64,000 nt of DNA, taken from NCBI GenBank assembly GCA_029212615.1, contig JARGPJ010000005.1, forward strand, positions 124,001 to 188,000, in the 5' to 3' direction. Made by a program: the position numbers and the translations under genes. The DNA comes from Verrucomicrobiales bacterium. Its GTDB lineage: Bacteria; Verrucomicrobiota; Verrucomicrobiia; Verrucomicrobiales; DEV007. Numbering within the stretch: position 1 is the first letter of the stretch; every line of letters starts with the position of its first letter. The notes below the pieces were generated by a model, which searched no databases, was not told the DNA's origin, and was given only the letters and a program-made list of their open reading frames with translations. Shown in pieces: positions 43,450 to 52,340 of this stretch.

Positions 43450-43478
43450 GACGCGAACAATAAAAAACTCGACAACTC

Positions 43479-44102
43479 ATGGACAAAAAAACCAACCGAA
43501 AACAGGATCGGCGCGCTGAGGCAGCCCTCATGGAGCGTGTTGCAGCAAAAGACGAACGCGCCTTTGCCGAGCTTTCCGAGAAGTATTCCGCTCTCATTTT
43601 CTCCACCGCATTCAAAGTGCTCAACCACTATGAAGACACTGAAGACGTCATGGCTGAAGTGCTCAATACAATCTGGAAGAAGGCGGACACCTATCATTCA
43701 AAGAAGGGAAGTCTCGTCACCTGGATTTGCACCACCGCCCGCAATCGGGCGATTGATCGCGTCCGCAGCGTCCAGCGACGGAGTGCTCTTTACGACAAGT
43801 TTGAGGAAAAGGTCGAAGGCGAAGCGCCCGAGAAGCGAACGACAGGACGTGAAGATCTCTACAAATCAGATGCCCGCAGAGTCCTTCAATCAGCCGTTGT
43901 TTCGCTCTCACCCGAACAGCGTGAAGTGATCGAACTAGCCTACTTTGAAGGCCTGACTCAGAAACAGATCGCCGAGCGCATCGACAGCCCGCTTGGCACA
44001 GTCAAAGCAAGAATCCGTCGCGGAGTTGATCGCTTGAGGCTCTCAATCAACGATCGACTGAAAGGGGAAGGTCAACTTCTCCTCTCCAGTGTGACCGACT
44101 AA
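43479..44102 (+). CDS. ECF-type RNA polymerase sigma factor
   Basis: This 207-residue sigma-70 family protein has region 2 (AFAELSEKYSALIFSTAFKVLNHYEDTEDVMAEVLNTIWKKA, SLVTWICTTARNRAIDRVRS) and region 4 (SLSPEQREVIELAYFEGLTQKQIAERIDSPLGTVKARIRRGVDRLR). No region 1 or 3 is present, so it is an extracytoplasmic-function type. No anti-sigma factor is encoded next to it. Control may instead come from the divergent MerR-family gene, as in LitR/CarH and ECF pairs. No Shine-Dalgarno sequence is evident before the ATG. Confidence 0.92.
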   Translation: MDKKTNRKQDRRAEAALMERVAAKDERAFAELSEKYSALIFSTAFKVLNHYEDTEDVMAEVLNTIWKKADTYHSKKGSLVTWICTTARNRAIDRVRSVQRRSALYDKFEEKVEGEAPEKRTTGREDLYKSDARRVLQSAVVSLSPEQREVIELAYFEGLTQKQIAERIDSPLGTVKARIRRGVDRLRLSINDRLKGEGQLLLSSVTD

Positions 44103-44182
44103 TTTTTGTCCAGCTTTACTTCTAGCCGTTTACCTTCGAGGAGAACCGCTGAACCGGAGACCAATGATGATTGATCCGTTCT

Positions 44183-44905
44183 TCAGGTATCCTGCCGGGC
44201 AAGCGCCGTGAGAACCCCGTGAAGCAGCTTGATCTCCTGCGGAGTCGCTCCCGCTTTTGAAAAGAGTGTGCGCAGTGATTGAACGCTGTGAGGTTTCATT
44301 TCCGCTGTGAGGAAAAACCCTCTCTCATCAAGCGTCTCATTTAAGCGGTTCAGAAATCCCTCCAACTCATCCCGCGTCGCCTCCTCCTTCGCCGGAATGA
44401 TGAGTTCTTCACCGGCAACACGACGCCATTCCCAACCGAGAAGCAATACAGCCTGAGCCAGGTTCAGCGAACTGAATGCAGGGTTCGTGGGAAAACGAAC
44501 CAGGGTATCAGCCCTCGCGATCGATTCCCCATCAAGCCCGGATGCCTCCGGCCCGAAAAGCACGGCGACTCCCCCCTTAGTTCCTGCGGCGGCGGCCATC
44601 TCCCGGGCCGCCACTTCCGCGGTCATGACCGGCAAGGTTTGGGACCTGTCCCTTGCCGTCGTCGCAAAGACGCGGTGACAATCTGCGACCGCCTCATCGA
44701 GACGACTGAATACTTCGGCTCCGTCGATGACGAGGTCAGCGTCAGCTGCCGTTGCCCGGGCGGTGTCCTGGGGCCATCCATCCCGCGGATTCACGAGGCG
44801 CAGGCGAGTCAGCCCGCAGTTCAGCATTGCACGAGCGCACATTCCTATATTCTCCCCCATCTGCGGCTCGACGAGAATGATAACGGGGTCTTGATTGCCT
44901 GACAT
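44183..44905 (-). CDS. TrmJ-type tRNA/rRNA 2'-O-methyltransferase (SPOUT)
   Basis: This 240-residue SPOUT enzyme has the motifs LVEPQMGENIGMCARAMLNCGL (motif 1), VAVLFGPEASGLDGESI (motif 2) and FPTNPAFSSLNLAQAVLLLGWEW (motif 3). This order and the C-terminal extension (LEGFLNRLNETLDERGFF) match TrmJ, which methylates the ribose at tRNA position 32. It is divergent from a small zinc-ribbon gene with 26 bp between starts. Confidence 0.9.
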   Translation of the reverse strand: MSGNQDPVIILVEPQMGENIGMCARAMLNCGLTRLRLVNPRDGWPQDTARATAADADLVIDGAEVFSRLDEAVADCHRVFATTARDRSQTLPVMTAEVAAREMAAAAGTKGGVAVLFGPEASGLDGESIARADTLVRFPTNPAFSSLNLAQAVLLLGWEWRRVAGEELIIPAKEEATRDELEGFLNRLNETLDERGFFLTAEMKPHSVQSLRTLFSKAGATPQEIKLLHGVLTALARQDT

Positions 44906-44931
44906 GTCTGAATGTGCGAGAGTTTAATGAA

Positions 44932-45177
44932 ATGGAAGTCCCTGAAAAGATTGTCTGTGTGGACTGCGGTCAGTCGGCACACCGTCTCACTTACCCCCCT
45001 GAAGAAGGCTGGGAAATCGGAGACTATGTCGCGTATCGATGCTCCGGATGCAACGACCGTTGGGATCTTGTCGTGAGCGAAGAGGACGCAGGTGAAACCT
45101 CCACCCACTCCTTTGCTGCTGAAGCCCGCGCCATTCTTGAGGCTCGGCGTGACGCTCAAACAGACGCTGAAAACTGA
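44932..45177 (+). CDS. Small zinc-ribbon protein
   Basis: This protein of about 81 residues, from ATG 44932 (GTG 44914 is an alternative), has two Cys pairs, CVDCG near the start and CSGC about 30 residues later, flanking EGWEIGDYVAYR. It probably folds as a treble-clef or zinc ribbon. The acidic C-terminus ends EARAILEARRDAQ. I do not recognise the family. The next gene starts 1 bp after its stop (TGATATG), so the two form an operon. Confidence 0.6.
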   Translation: MEVPEKIVCVDCGQSAHRLTYPPEEGWEIGDYVAYRCSGCNDRWDLVVSEEDAGETSTHSFAAEARAILEARRDAQTDAEN

Positions 45178-45178
45178 T

Positions 45179-45589
45179 ATGGACACTACCCGGGAAAAAC
45201 ACATTCTCCTTTTCGACAGTGACTGTCCAATGTGCACCTTCCAAAGCCGGACCTTGAGTTGGCTTGACTGGTTTCATCAGGTGGAAATGGTTCCTTTGAA
45301 AGATCCCCGAACCGCGGAGATCGCTCCGGATATCACCCGTGAGAACCTGCTCGAGGCGATCCACTGCATCACCCCTTCTGGCGAGATTCACCGCGGGGCG
45401 CGAGCCTTTCGTTTTCTCGGCCTGCGAATCCCGCTGCTGGTTCCCGTCGGGCTTTTTCTCTGGCTCCCCGGGGTCATTTGGATCGCGGAAAAAATCTACG
45501 CCTGGGTTTCAAAAAACCGGCACCTCCTCAGCAGGCTCTTCGGCTGCAAAGGAGCCTGCACTATTCTACCGGAAAAGAAGGAGAGCTGA
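45179..45589 (+). CDS. DCC1-like thiol-disulfide oxidoreductase (DUF393)
   Basis: This 136-residue protein begins LLFDSDCPMCTFQSRTLSWLD, which is the DCC motif of the DUF393 family (DxxCxxC), a thioredoxin-like fold. RGARAFRFLGLRIPLLVPVG and WIAEKIYAWVSKNRHLLSRLFGC match the conserved C-terminal half. A general thiol-redox role is assumed from the family. ATG 45179 is chosen; the track start lies inside the upstream gene. Its 3' end overlaps the convergent secretin-N-like gene by 29 bp. Confidence 0.88.
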   Translation: MDTTREKHILLFDSDCPMCTFQSRTLSWLDWFHQVEMVPLKDPRTAEIAPDITRENLLEAIHCITPSGEIHRGARAFRFLGLRIPLLVPVGLFLWLPGVIWIAEKIYAWVSKNRHLLSRLFGCKGACTILPEKKES

Positions 45590-46589
45590 TCACCTGAGGC
45601 GTCCCCGTTATTTCTTTGACCGGAATCTTTTCAAGAGGCGGTCCAATTTCCACTTTAACCATGACAGCTGAGCGACCGGCATAGGGATCGCGAGCACCGA
45701 AGAAGCGATTGTTAAACTCATCGCCCGCACCGGTGAATCCGTAGGCACGTCCGACTTTCTTATCGTTGACAATCAAGGTGGTTTTGAACTGTCTCAGATC
45801 GATTTCCACCGGATCGTATTGCGGTTCGCCCGCCGTGTTCTCCCCTCTAATTCGCAATCGCGGAATCATATCAAGGTTTACTTTCCCCGGCTCAACCCGC
45901 GGCCGGATCACGATAGAGGTGGAAACGCGGGTAGTCGAAACAATCGGTAGCGGCATAGCCCCGGCGCGAATATAACCCGCAAAGAAAACGGGGTTTTCCA
46001 CCGCGCCGGTGACCGGTATCACGCCAACGCCACCGGACGAAAAGACGGCAACACCGTAATCACTGAATCCGTCGAGGGATCGGTTCTCCACGGTTGTATC
46101 AATCGTGATCGAGCCGTCGGGACTGATAGAGTGTGCCGTATCGCTGAAAAACTCGAACCCTTGCGTTTCAAACCTTGTCGGGACCGCGGGAATAAACGTA
46201 TAGCCCCCGTAGGGTCTGACCAGAATCGTGGGCGGAACATATTCGACCGGCAGAGGAACTTCCTGACCAACCGTGATCTGAGTGCGTTTTGTCGGAAGCC
46301 CGTTGACGAAGCGAAACCCGAGCGCAACCGATGGCTCGTCAAAATCAGCCGCAGCAAGCGCGGCCTCGGCCGCGGCAATGCCTGCCGGGGTATCAATCAC
46401 GAGAACACTCCCCTTCTGTGAAAGGAGCACAAATTTTCCGGCAGGGCTGAGAATACCTTCAAGAATCGGCCTGACCTCCTCGAGATCGGCAAAGGAAACG
46501 TCGATCTCTTTTTTGATCGTTTCCTGGGCGCAAAGCGCAATCCCAACAGCCAGTATCAGGCAAACACAGATCAATCGCTTCACCGCCAT
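45561..46589 (-). CDS. Secreted protein with secretin N-type domain
   Basis: This 342-residue protein has a signal peptide (RLICVCLILAVGIALCA). The first ~75 residues after it (KKEIDVSFADLEEVRPILEGILSPAGKFVLLSQKGSVLVIDTPAGIAAAEAAL) look like a secretin N1/NolW domain: a KH-like fold that ends in a hydrophobic strand and helix. The rest is beta-rich (EVPLPVEYVPPTILVRPYGGYTFIP, TTRVSTSIVIRPRVEPG) and partly recalls secretin C-domain strands, but the pore-forming end is not clear. No type II or IV pilus genes are near. It could be a pilotin-type or orphan outer-membrane protein; the function is unknown. Confidence 0.6.
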   Translation of the reverse strand: MAVKRLICVCLILAVGIALCAQETIKKEIDVSFADLEEVRPILEGILSPAGKFVLLSQKGSVLVIDTPAGIAAAEAALAAADFDEPSVALGFRFVNGLPTKRTQITVGQEVPLPVEYVPPTILVRPYGGYTFIPAVPTRFETQGFEFFSDTAHSISPDGSITIDTTVENRSLDGFSDYGVAVFSSGGVGVIPVTGAVENPVFFAGYIRAGAMPLPIVSTTRVSTSIVIRPRVEPGKVNLDMIPRLRIRGENTAGEPQYDPVEIDLRQFKTTLIVNDKKVGRAYGFTGAGDEFNNRFFGARDPYAGRSAVMVKVEIGPPLEKIPVKEITGTPQVISSPSFPVE

Positions 46590-46621
46590 GATGGCAGTCT
46601 AGCAGGAAAGAAGTGATAGCG

Positions 46622-46656
46622 GAAAACAAAAAGGCACCCCGGTGAAAGGGTGCCTT
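46622..46656 (-). terminator. Rho-independent terminator of the MFS gene
   Basis: On the minus strand AAGGCACCC...GGGTGCCTT (9-bp stem) is followed by TTTGTTTTCC. It lies just after the 46684-48276 MFS gene stop and before the next minus-strand gene. Confidence 0.85.
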
Positions 46657-46683
46657 CTGCGTAAAATGTTCTGTGCGGGAGGA

Positions 46684-48276
46684 TTACACCTCGTCGATAC
46701 GAAGCGCCCGGTATCCACCCTTCGCTTTGAAGTAGAAGAAGAGGAGCAGATAAATGCCTGCCATGATCATCGGAATCGTCGCATCGGCCCGGAGCGTCTT
46801 GCGATCCCCTTCGATACTGGCGGCCTGAGCGGCAGCCTCGTCAGCAGTAAGTTCCGCTCCACTGTCGAGCTTCTCCTTAATGACGCCCATCTTTCTTCCA
46901 TCCAGTGCATTACTCTCAAGGAAAAGGAAGGAACTGCGAGTTTCTTCTCCATCAGCGTCCACTGCCTTGTACTCGGCATAAGCAGCGGGGTTACTCTCCT
47001 TGAGCGCTTCTGTCGAAAACATATCCTTGGCAAACCCGAGGCCAACTGAACCGATGAGCCCTGCCGACAACATACCGATACCGCCCATGAGAGACATCGC
47101 GACAGCTCCGGACTTCGGGAAACGATCACCCACCACCGCCAACATCGTCGGCCAGAAGAAGGTCTTGCCGAGCGCATAGACCGCGAGTGCCGCAAACGCG
47201 AGACCGAAGCTGGTGATGTTACTGGCGAGGTTCAAACCGATCACAGCGAGAATCGAGCAGACAAAAAGAAGGCCGATCGGAGAAAGACCAAGCTTGTTCT
47301 CAATGAAGTCCGCAGAAAAGCGAAGACCGAACATGATCAATGAAGTGAACACAAAAAGGATCTTACCCTGTTCAGCCGTGAGAATGTTCCCCGTGATATT
47401 CTGAATCCAACCGTCCGTTCCCAACTCAACCGCACCAACGAGAGTGTGAGTAATAAAGAGAACAAAAAGGAGAAACGCACCAATCGAAAATTTTGTGATC
47501 ACCGCAATACCTATGATAGCGGCCACACAAACAACCCAGCCAATCCAGCTCGGAAAGTCAGGTGTAAAAATACCACCGGCGAAATTCACAAACATCCCAA
47601 TGAGAAGACAGACGACAAGGCCGGCGAGAATCCCGACATCCTTGAGCATTTCTCCAAAGCTGAGACCTTTTTCAGAGGCTTCAGACTTGGGCATTTTCTG
47701 CCCCATGAACATGAAGCCATAGGCAAGCGTCGGGACGAGAAAGAGTGCGAGCTGAATCTTCCAGTCCAGCGCTCCCAGAGTCCAGCCGATCAGTCCGCCG
47801 AACACGAGGCCGAGAGGCCAACTTGCATGGAGAATGTTCAGGTAGTGAGTACGCTTACTTGGGAACAATGTAGCAACGAGCGGGTTTGAAACCGCTTCGA
47901 GAACGCCGTTAGCAATAGCAAAAGTGAAGGTGCCCCAGAAGAGAAACTGAAATGCGACTTCCTGCGGTTGGTCGGCCATCGCGCCGAAGGTCACGAAAGC
48001 TGAAAGAACGTGAAAGAGGAAGGCTGCGAAAACGAGCTTTCCATAGCCAAGTTTATCGACGACGAGCCCCCCCAGAATAATACCGGGACAGAAACCGAGT
48101 AAACCAGCTGCACCGATCGAACCAAGTTGCGCTCCGGTAAAGCCGAACTCTGAAGCCCAGTTGGCGAGAATTCCGCCCCGGACCCCGAAGCCCACACCCG
48201 CGGCGAGAATGGCAGTGAAACCTGCCCAAAGGAGGCGGCCGGCATTATCAACAATACCGTCTTGCTTAATGTTCAT
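46684..48276 (-). CDS. MFS transporter (large, with C-terminal insertion)
   Basis: This 530-residue membrane protein has about twelve hydrophobic segments. It begins [32 protein letters not shown] and has the MFS loop feature [12 protein letters not shown]. Between the last two helices there is a hydrophilic insertion of about 90 residues ([28 protein letters not shown] to [12 protein letters not shown]). Transporters of this build are frequent in Verrucomicrobiota and Planctomycetota and are thought to move sugars or similar solutes. No substrate gene lies beside it. A strong terminator follows. Confidence 0.85.
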   Translation of the reverse strand: MNIKQDGIVDNAGRLLWAGFTAILAAGVGFGVRGGILANWASEFGFTGAQLGSIGAAGLLGFCPGIILGGLVVDKLGYGKLVFAAFLFHVLSAFVTFGAMADQPQEVAFQFLFWGTFTFAIANGVLEAVSNPLVATLFPSKRTHYLNILHASWPLGLVFGGLIGWTLGALDWKIQLALFLVPTLAYGFMFMGQKMPKSEASEKGLSFGEMLKDVGILAGLVVCLLIGMFVNFAGGIFTPDFPSWIGWVVCVAAIIGIAVITKFSIGAFLLFVLFITHTLVGAVELGTDGWIQNITGNILTAEQGKILFVFTSLIMFGLRFSADFIENKLGLSPIGLLFVCSILAVIGLNLASNITSFGLAFAALAVYALGKTFFWPTMLAVVGDRFPKSGAVAMSLMGGIGMLSAGLIGSVGLGFAKDMFSTEALKESNPAAYAEYKAVDADGEETRSSFLFLESNALDGRKMGVIKEKLDSGAELTADEAAAQAASIEGDRKTLRADATIPMIMAGIYLLLFFYFKAKGGYRALRIDEV

Positions 48277-48511
48277 AGAATAATAGATCGTTGGTTGGTT
48301 TTTAACCCCTGAAAAATCAGTTCAGATTGGTCAGAGATCCCCGCGGAAAGTTAGTGAGACCCGCGAAGGAAGTGGGTTTCATAACAAACAGGAGAGGTTC
48401 CACAAGCATAAATCACATCGGAATCGCGGCACACCCGCAGGCAAAATGAGCAAATTTCCGGGGTCCAACGGATGAATTAAACCTTGCACCGATTATCATA
48501 AATATAAAAAC

Positions 48512-48540
48512 TTGCAGCTTTGAGATTATTATTTGATAAT
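48512..48540 (+). promoter_or_regulatory. Sigma-70-like promoter for the orphan ATPase
   Basis: TTGCAG (48512-48517) and GATAAT (48535-48540) are separated by 17 bp in an AT-rich stretch. They lie 25 bp upstream of the ATG at 48565. Confidence 0.55.
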
Positions 48541-48564
48541 TAGAGAAGCTACTGCTGTTAGAAA

Positions 48565-50730
48565 ATGCGAAACCAATCTCACTCTACTGAGGGATCTGCC
48601 AATCCGTTTGTCGATGACATCTATCTGGATCACCCGGACCTACTTCCCGGTGTGACACGAATCCATCATCGCGCTTTCGATCATATCGTCGAGTCAGTCG
48701 AGTCACTCGTTTCGAAACCGGACCGTTTTACCCCGTTCGAGGCGATTGGGCGGACCATTCTCGTGACCGCACCCCGCGCAGGCTATGGGAAATCCCATCT
48801 CGCGGCCCGACTCCGTCATCATCTCAGCCCTTCCGCAACCACCCTGACGCTCCCACTCGATCCTTCGCGGCCCATTTCATGGCCCGTCGCACTCTCGTCA
48901 ATTTTACGCCAATACCTGAATGAACCGGGACACCAATCTTCAGAACGGAGTCTTGTTGCTGAATCCGGCCACTTTCTTCTTTCACAATTGATCCTGAGCC
49001 ATCGTCATAACGGGTCGCTCAAATCCGGTCAATGCCCGGTCGACGATGAAACGCTCCGGTCTAACTTTCACCAACTCTTCGAACAGGGATCAGAACTCCT
49101 GAATTGGACCGATGCTCAATCACGCGACCTCACCCGCCGGGCGGATAGTAGCTTCCTCCATGCCCTGAGCTTAGGCGCCAACGAACTCGGGTTCTGGGTC
49201 CGCCTCATTATCGATTTTACACTCCGCGGCGATACCGCCCTGGAATCGCTCCGCGGACTCTCAAACGGGGAAGCAAGGGAACGTCTCCTGCAATGGTTGC
49301 GGATCGCAACCTTCTACCGCCCGTCGCTTATCGTTGCGGACGGGCTCGACGGTTTCTTTCGCTCCGAAAGCGCCGGCATGGAAATCGCAGGGCTCATTAC
49401 CGGCATTCGTGAGTCGGTCCCCCGGTCAATCACACTCGTCTGTCTGAATGAGGATATTTGGAAATCCGTTTTTGAAGAGAAACTTCCATCAGCCTGGTTG
49501 GACCGCCTCACCGGGGAAACGGAAAAACTCCGGGCCATCAGTCCTGAAACGGCAGCTGAACTCATCACCGAACGCCTGAAAGAGACCTCACTGTCCCCTT
49601 CACGAACCGGACAGTTTGTTGATCGCCTGCGAACGGATCACCTTTGGGTTGATTCGGAGGCCCGCCTGTTCCCCAGGGCCGTGATCCGGCAGGCGAGAGA
49701 ACTCTGGGACAAAGAATCGTCTAAGTTCCTTGCTCCGGCAGAGGGTGAACCGGAAGCGACCGAACAAGAGCCACCCCTATCGTCGATCACAGACAAAGTC
49801 GCCTTTTTCGAAGCCCTCTCAGAAGACCGCCCCCTCCCCCTGTCAGCGCCTTCAAAAGAAGAAACCACCGAGGCGACTCAGGAGTTTTCCTTTCCCCCTC
49901 CCTCCAAAGAGGAGCCCATTGAAAATCCTTTCTTCGCGCCACCGGAGCCAGCAAGAGACTCAAAGCTTGTTGGTATCGATTCGATCATTGACGATATCCG
50001 CGGATCCGGAAAAACCGTCGTCAGTGAATCGGCTCAATCAATCTCCGGCTTTACCGCTCCCTCACAGGAAAAACCGGAAACCGGATCGCTTTGGGAAGCA
50101 GGAGAGCTGCGACTTCGCTCCGCTGACGATCAATCAGAAGCCCGCGTTTCGCCTCCTCCACCTCAGTTGCTGCCGAAACCAATGACTCCTTCTCCGGAGA
50201 GAAAACCGGATTGGGTCAAGATACTGAAAACGAGAGAAACTGCCTTGATGGCAAACGAAGGACTCACTCTGAATCTCGAGAAAGTGGAAGAGTTTATCCG
50301 ATTGATTGGCAGAGAGCATCCCGGCCTCAGTCAAAGTGAAGAGAGATTTCCGAGCAGCCGCACCGTATGCGTCCGTTGGAATGTACGCGGAGAATCGGTT
50401 CTTCTCGGGTTCGAATCCCCGCAGAACGTCTACTTCTGGAACAATCTCCTGCAACAGTCTTTGGCATCGAACCGTCGTGAAAAGCTCGCCGCATTTTCCC
50501 ATCGAACAGAGCCTTTCAATCCAAATCTGTTCTCCAGTTTCGGCTTCAGCCCTACCGTCATCAAAGATCGCATCGACATCATCGAAATGAATGACCGGGA
50601 GCTCGCGATGATCTTTGCCGCAGACTCAATCATTTCTGAATCACAGGGCACCGACGAAGCTCCTGCAGCGATTCAGATTGCCATTCGCTATCTCGACCCT
50701 CTTTGGAGAAGGATCAGCAGACCGGTGTAA
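48565..50730 (+). CDS. Orphan P-loop (AAA/STAND-like) ATPase of unknown function
   Basis: This 721-residue protein has a Walker A-like motif VTAPRAGYGKSHLAARL at about residues 69-85 and a Walker B-like PSLIVADGLDGFF at about 255, followed by a sensor-like SITLVCLNED. Residues about 400-545 are a low-complexity Pro/Ser/Glu linker. The last ~175 residues form a separate unrecognised domain (EEFIRLIGREHPGLSQSEERFPSSRTVCVRWNV). I know no named family. The gene stands alone with its own promoter and is followed by a convergent sulfatase. It may be a lineage-specific signalling or secretion-linked ATPase; this is speculative. Confidence 0.65.
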   Translation: MRNQSHSTEGSANPFVDDIYLDHPDLLPGVTRIHHRAFDHIVESVESLVSKPDRFTPFEAIGRTILVTAPRAGYGKSHLAARLRHHLSPSATTLTLPLDPSRPISWPVALSSILRQYLNEPGHQSSERSLVAESGHFLLSQLILSHRHNGSLKSGQCPVDDETLRSNFHQLFEQGSELLNWTDAQSRDLTRRADSSFLHALSLGANELGFWVRLIIDFTLRGDTALESLRGLSNGEARERLLQWLRIATFYRPSLIVADGLDGFFRSESAGMEIAGLITGIRESVPRSITLVCLNEDIWKSVFEEKLPSAWLDRLTGETEKLRAISPETAAELITERLKETSLSPSRTGQFVDRLRTDHLWVDSEARLFPRAVIRQARELWDKESSKFLAPAEGEPEATEQEPPLSSITDKVAFFEALSEDRPLPLSAPSKEETTEATQEFSFPPPSKEEPIENPFFAPPEPARDSKLVGIDSIIDDIRGSGKTVVSESAQSISGFTAPSQEKPETGSLWEAGELRLRSADDQSEARVSPPPPQLLPKPMTPSPERKPDWVKILKTRETALMANEGLTLNLEKVEEFIRLIGREHPGLSQSEERFPSSRTVCVRWNVRGESVLLGFESPQNVYFWNNLLQQSLASNRREKLAAFSHRTEPFNPNLFSSFGFSPTVIKDRIDIIEMNDRELAMIFAADSIISESQGTDEAPAAIQIAIRYLDPLWRRISRPV

Positions 50731-50807
50731 GACCGGAATACTTAAAAGGAGCAATGTGGCACCACCCATTGCGAGGGGACAAACCTTTATGACCTGCCGG
50801 AGACAGA

Positions 50808-52247
50808 CTAGCCACGTGCCATCGCTTTCCGAATCGCCTTCTTTTCGCTATCGTGGTCGAACTCCGGGTTTAGCTCAGTTGGAATATCAGCGCCGGTCTC
50901 CTTCCGCCAGCCGTCCAAGTCACTCTTCAGCAGTTCCAGCTTCTCAACTTCCGTCCCACTGAGGTCATCCTCCTCACCGATATCAGTCTTAAGATCGTAA
51001 AGTTCAAACTCTCCACTTTCGTAAAACTCAAGCAGCTTCCAGTCACCTTTCCGAATGACACTGCAGGGACGTGATCGAAAGAGCGGGTCTCTCTGTTCAG
51101 GAGCAGCTCCTTTTCCAAAAGACTGAAGGTAAGCAGGAAAATGCCAGAAGAGCGCCCGGTCCGTCACTTCTGAAGCCCCCCCTTTCAAAAGAGGCATCAG
51201 ACTAACTCCGTCGAGAATCTGCCCTTCCGGTCCTTCGACATCCAGCATCTCACAGAAAGTGGGAAAGAGGTCCACTCCGATAATAGGTGAATCATTCGTC
51301 GTTCCCCCCTCAACTACCCCGGGCCAGTTGACAAAAAACGGTACGCGGATCCCCCCCTCGTAGTAGGTGCCTTTATAGCCTTTCAAAGGCGCCATGTCAG
51401 TCGCCGGCCCATAGCCTCCGTTATCGGAAAAGAAAACGATGATCGTATTTTCCCGGGTGCCCGTCTCTTCAAGGGCCTTCACTATCCTGCCAACCCCCTC
51501 ATCGACAGATTGAATCATCGTCGCCATCGCCACATGATCATGTAACTCTCCCGGCTCCTTGTTCTCATATTTTTCGACGTATTCCTTCTTGGGATTAAGC
51601 GGCGTATGAACAGCAAAGTGAGTCAGATACAACATCCAGGGACTCTCCCTATTCTCCCTGACAAACTGCTCAGCACGGTCACTCAGGGTGTCGGTGAGAT
51701 ACTCATCATCGGAGTAGTCCCCGAGGCCGGGAACCTTCGGATGCGGAGGGTAATACCCTGCGGGCGGACCACCTGAATGTGTTCCCGCCACATTCACTTC
51801 GAACCCGTAAGGCAGTGGATCATCACTGAGATGCCACTTCCCCATCGTCGCGGTCAGATAACCCGCTTCCTGAATACAATTCGCCCAGGTCGTGATCGAA
51901 GGGTCGAGAACATCGACTCCTGGAACATGCAACAGTCGACGATGCTTTGCTTTGCCACGTGGCCCGGTCCCGACATTATAAATCTTATGACGCGGCGTGT
52001 ATTGACCGCTTAAAAGAGAAGCCCGTGCCGGGGCACAGTTAGCAGAAGCGGAATAGGCATTCGTGAAGACCATGCCTTCTTCAGCAAGCGCATCCAGGTT
52101 TGGCGTCTCATAGAAATCGGATCCCATGAAACCTGTGTCCTTCCACCCAAAGTCGTCGAGATAGATGAAGAGAAGGTTCGGCCGCTCCTCCCCGAAAAGA
52201 ACTGGCACCGAAAACAGCAACGCACAAAAAATAGCAGGGACTCGCAT
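50808..52247 (-). CDS. Secreted sulfatase (third copy)
   Basis: This 479-residue type I sulfatase has a signal peptide (MRVPAIFCALLFSVPVLFG), NLLFIYLDDFGWKDTGFMGS for metal binding, and the formylglycine motif CAPARASLLSGQ with Cys71. MGKWHLSDDP, FFSDNGGYGP and VPFFVNWPG complete the family set. It is distinct from the two sulfatases at 7.9-10.8 kb and stands alone, with a divergent MFS transporter 93 bp away that could import a desulfated product (inferred). Confidence 0.93.
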   Translation of the reverse strand: MRVPAIFCALLFSVPVLFGEERPNLLFIYLDDFGWKDTGFMGSDFYETPNLDALAEEGMVFTNAYSASANCAPARASLLSGQYTPRHKIYNVGTGPRGKAKHRRLLHVPGVDVLDPSITTWANCIQEAGYLTATMGKWHLSDDPLPYGFEVNVAGTHSGGPPAGYYPPHPKVPGLGDYSDDEYLTDTLSDRAEQFVRENRESPWMLYLTHFAVHTPLNPKKEYVEKYENKEPGELHDHVAMATMIQSVDEGVGRIVKALEETGTRENTIIVFFSDNGGYGPATDMAPLKGYKGTYYEGGIRVPFFVNWPGVVEGGTTNDSPIIGVDLFPTFCEMLDVEGPEGQILDGVSLMPLLKGGASEVTDRALFWHFPAYLQSFGKGAAPEQRDPLFRSRPCSVIRKGDWKLLEFYESGEFELYDLKTDIGEEDDLSGTEVEKLELLKSDLDGWRKETGADIPTELNPEFDHDSEKKAIRKAMARG

Positions 52248-52340
52248 ACGCCGATCCTAGCGAGTCACCACTCCACTGCAAAGACTTGATTACGTGCCTG
52301 TACCCGCCGAAAGACAGAGCATTCCTCTGATCTGTCTTTC

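Noticed and set aside
44641-44655. GGGACCTGTCCCTTG inside trmJ, identical to a partial repeat end at 18360
   Set aside because: It fits normal TrmJ coding (TARDRSQ) and lacks the rest of the repeat, so coincidence is likely.
50400-50425. tRNA-like GGTTCGAATCCCC
   Set aside because: It is inside the orphan ATPase coding region with no tRNA arms around it.
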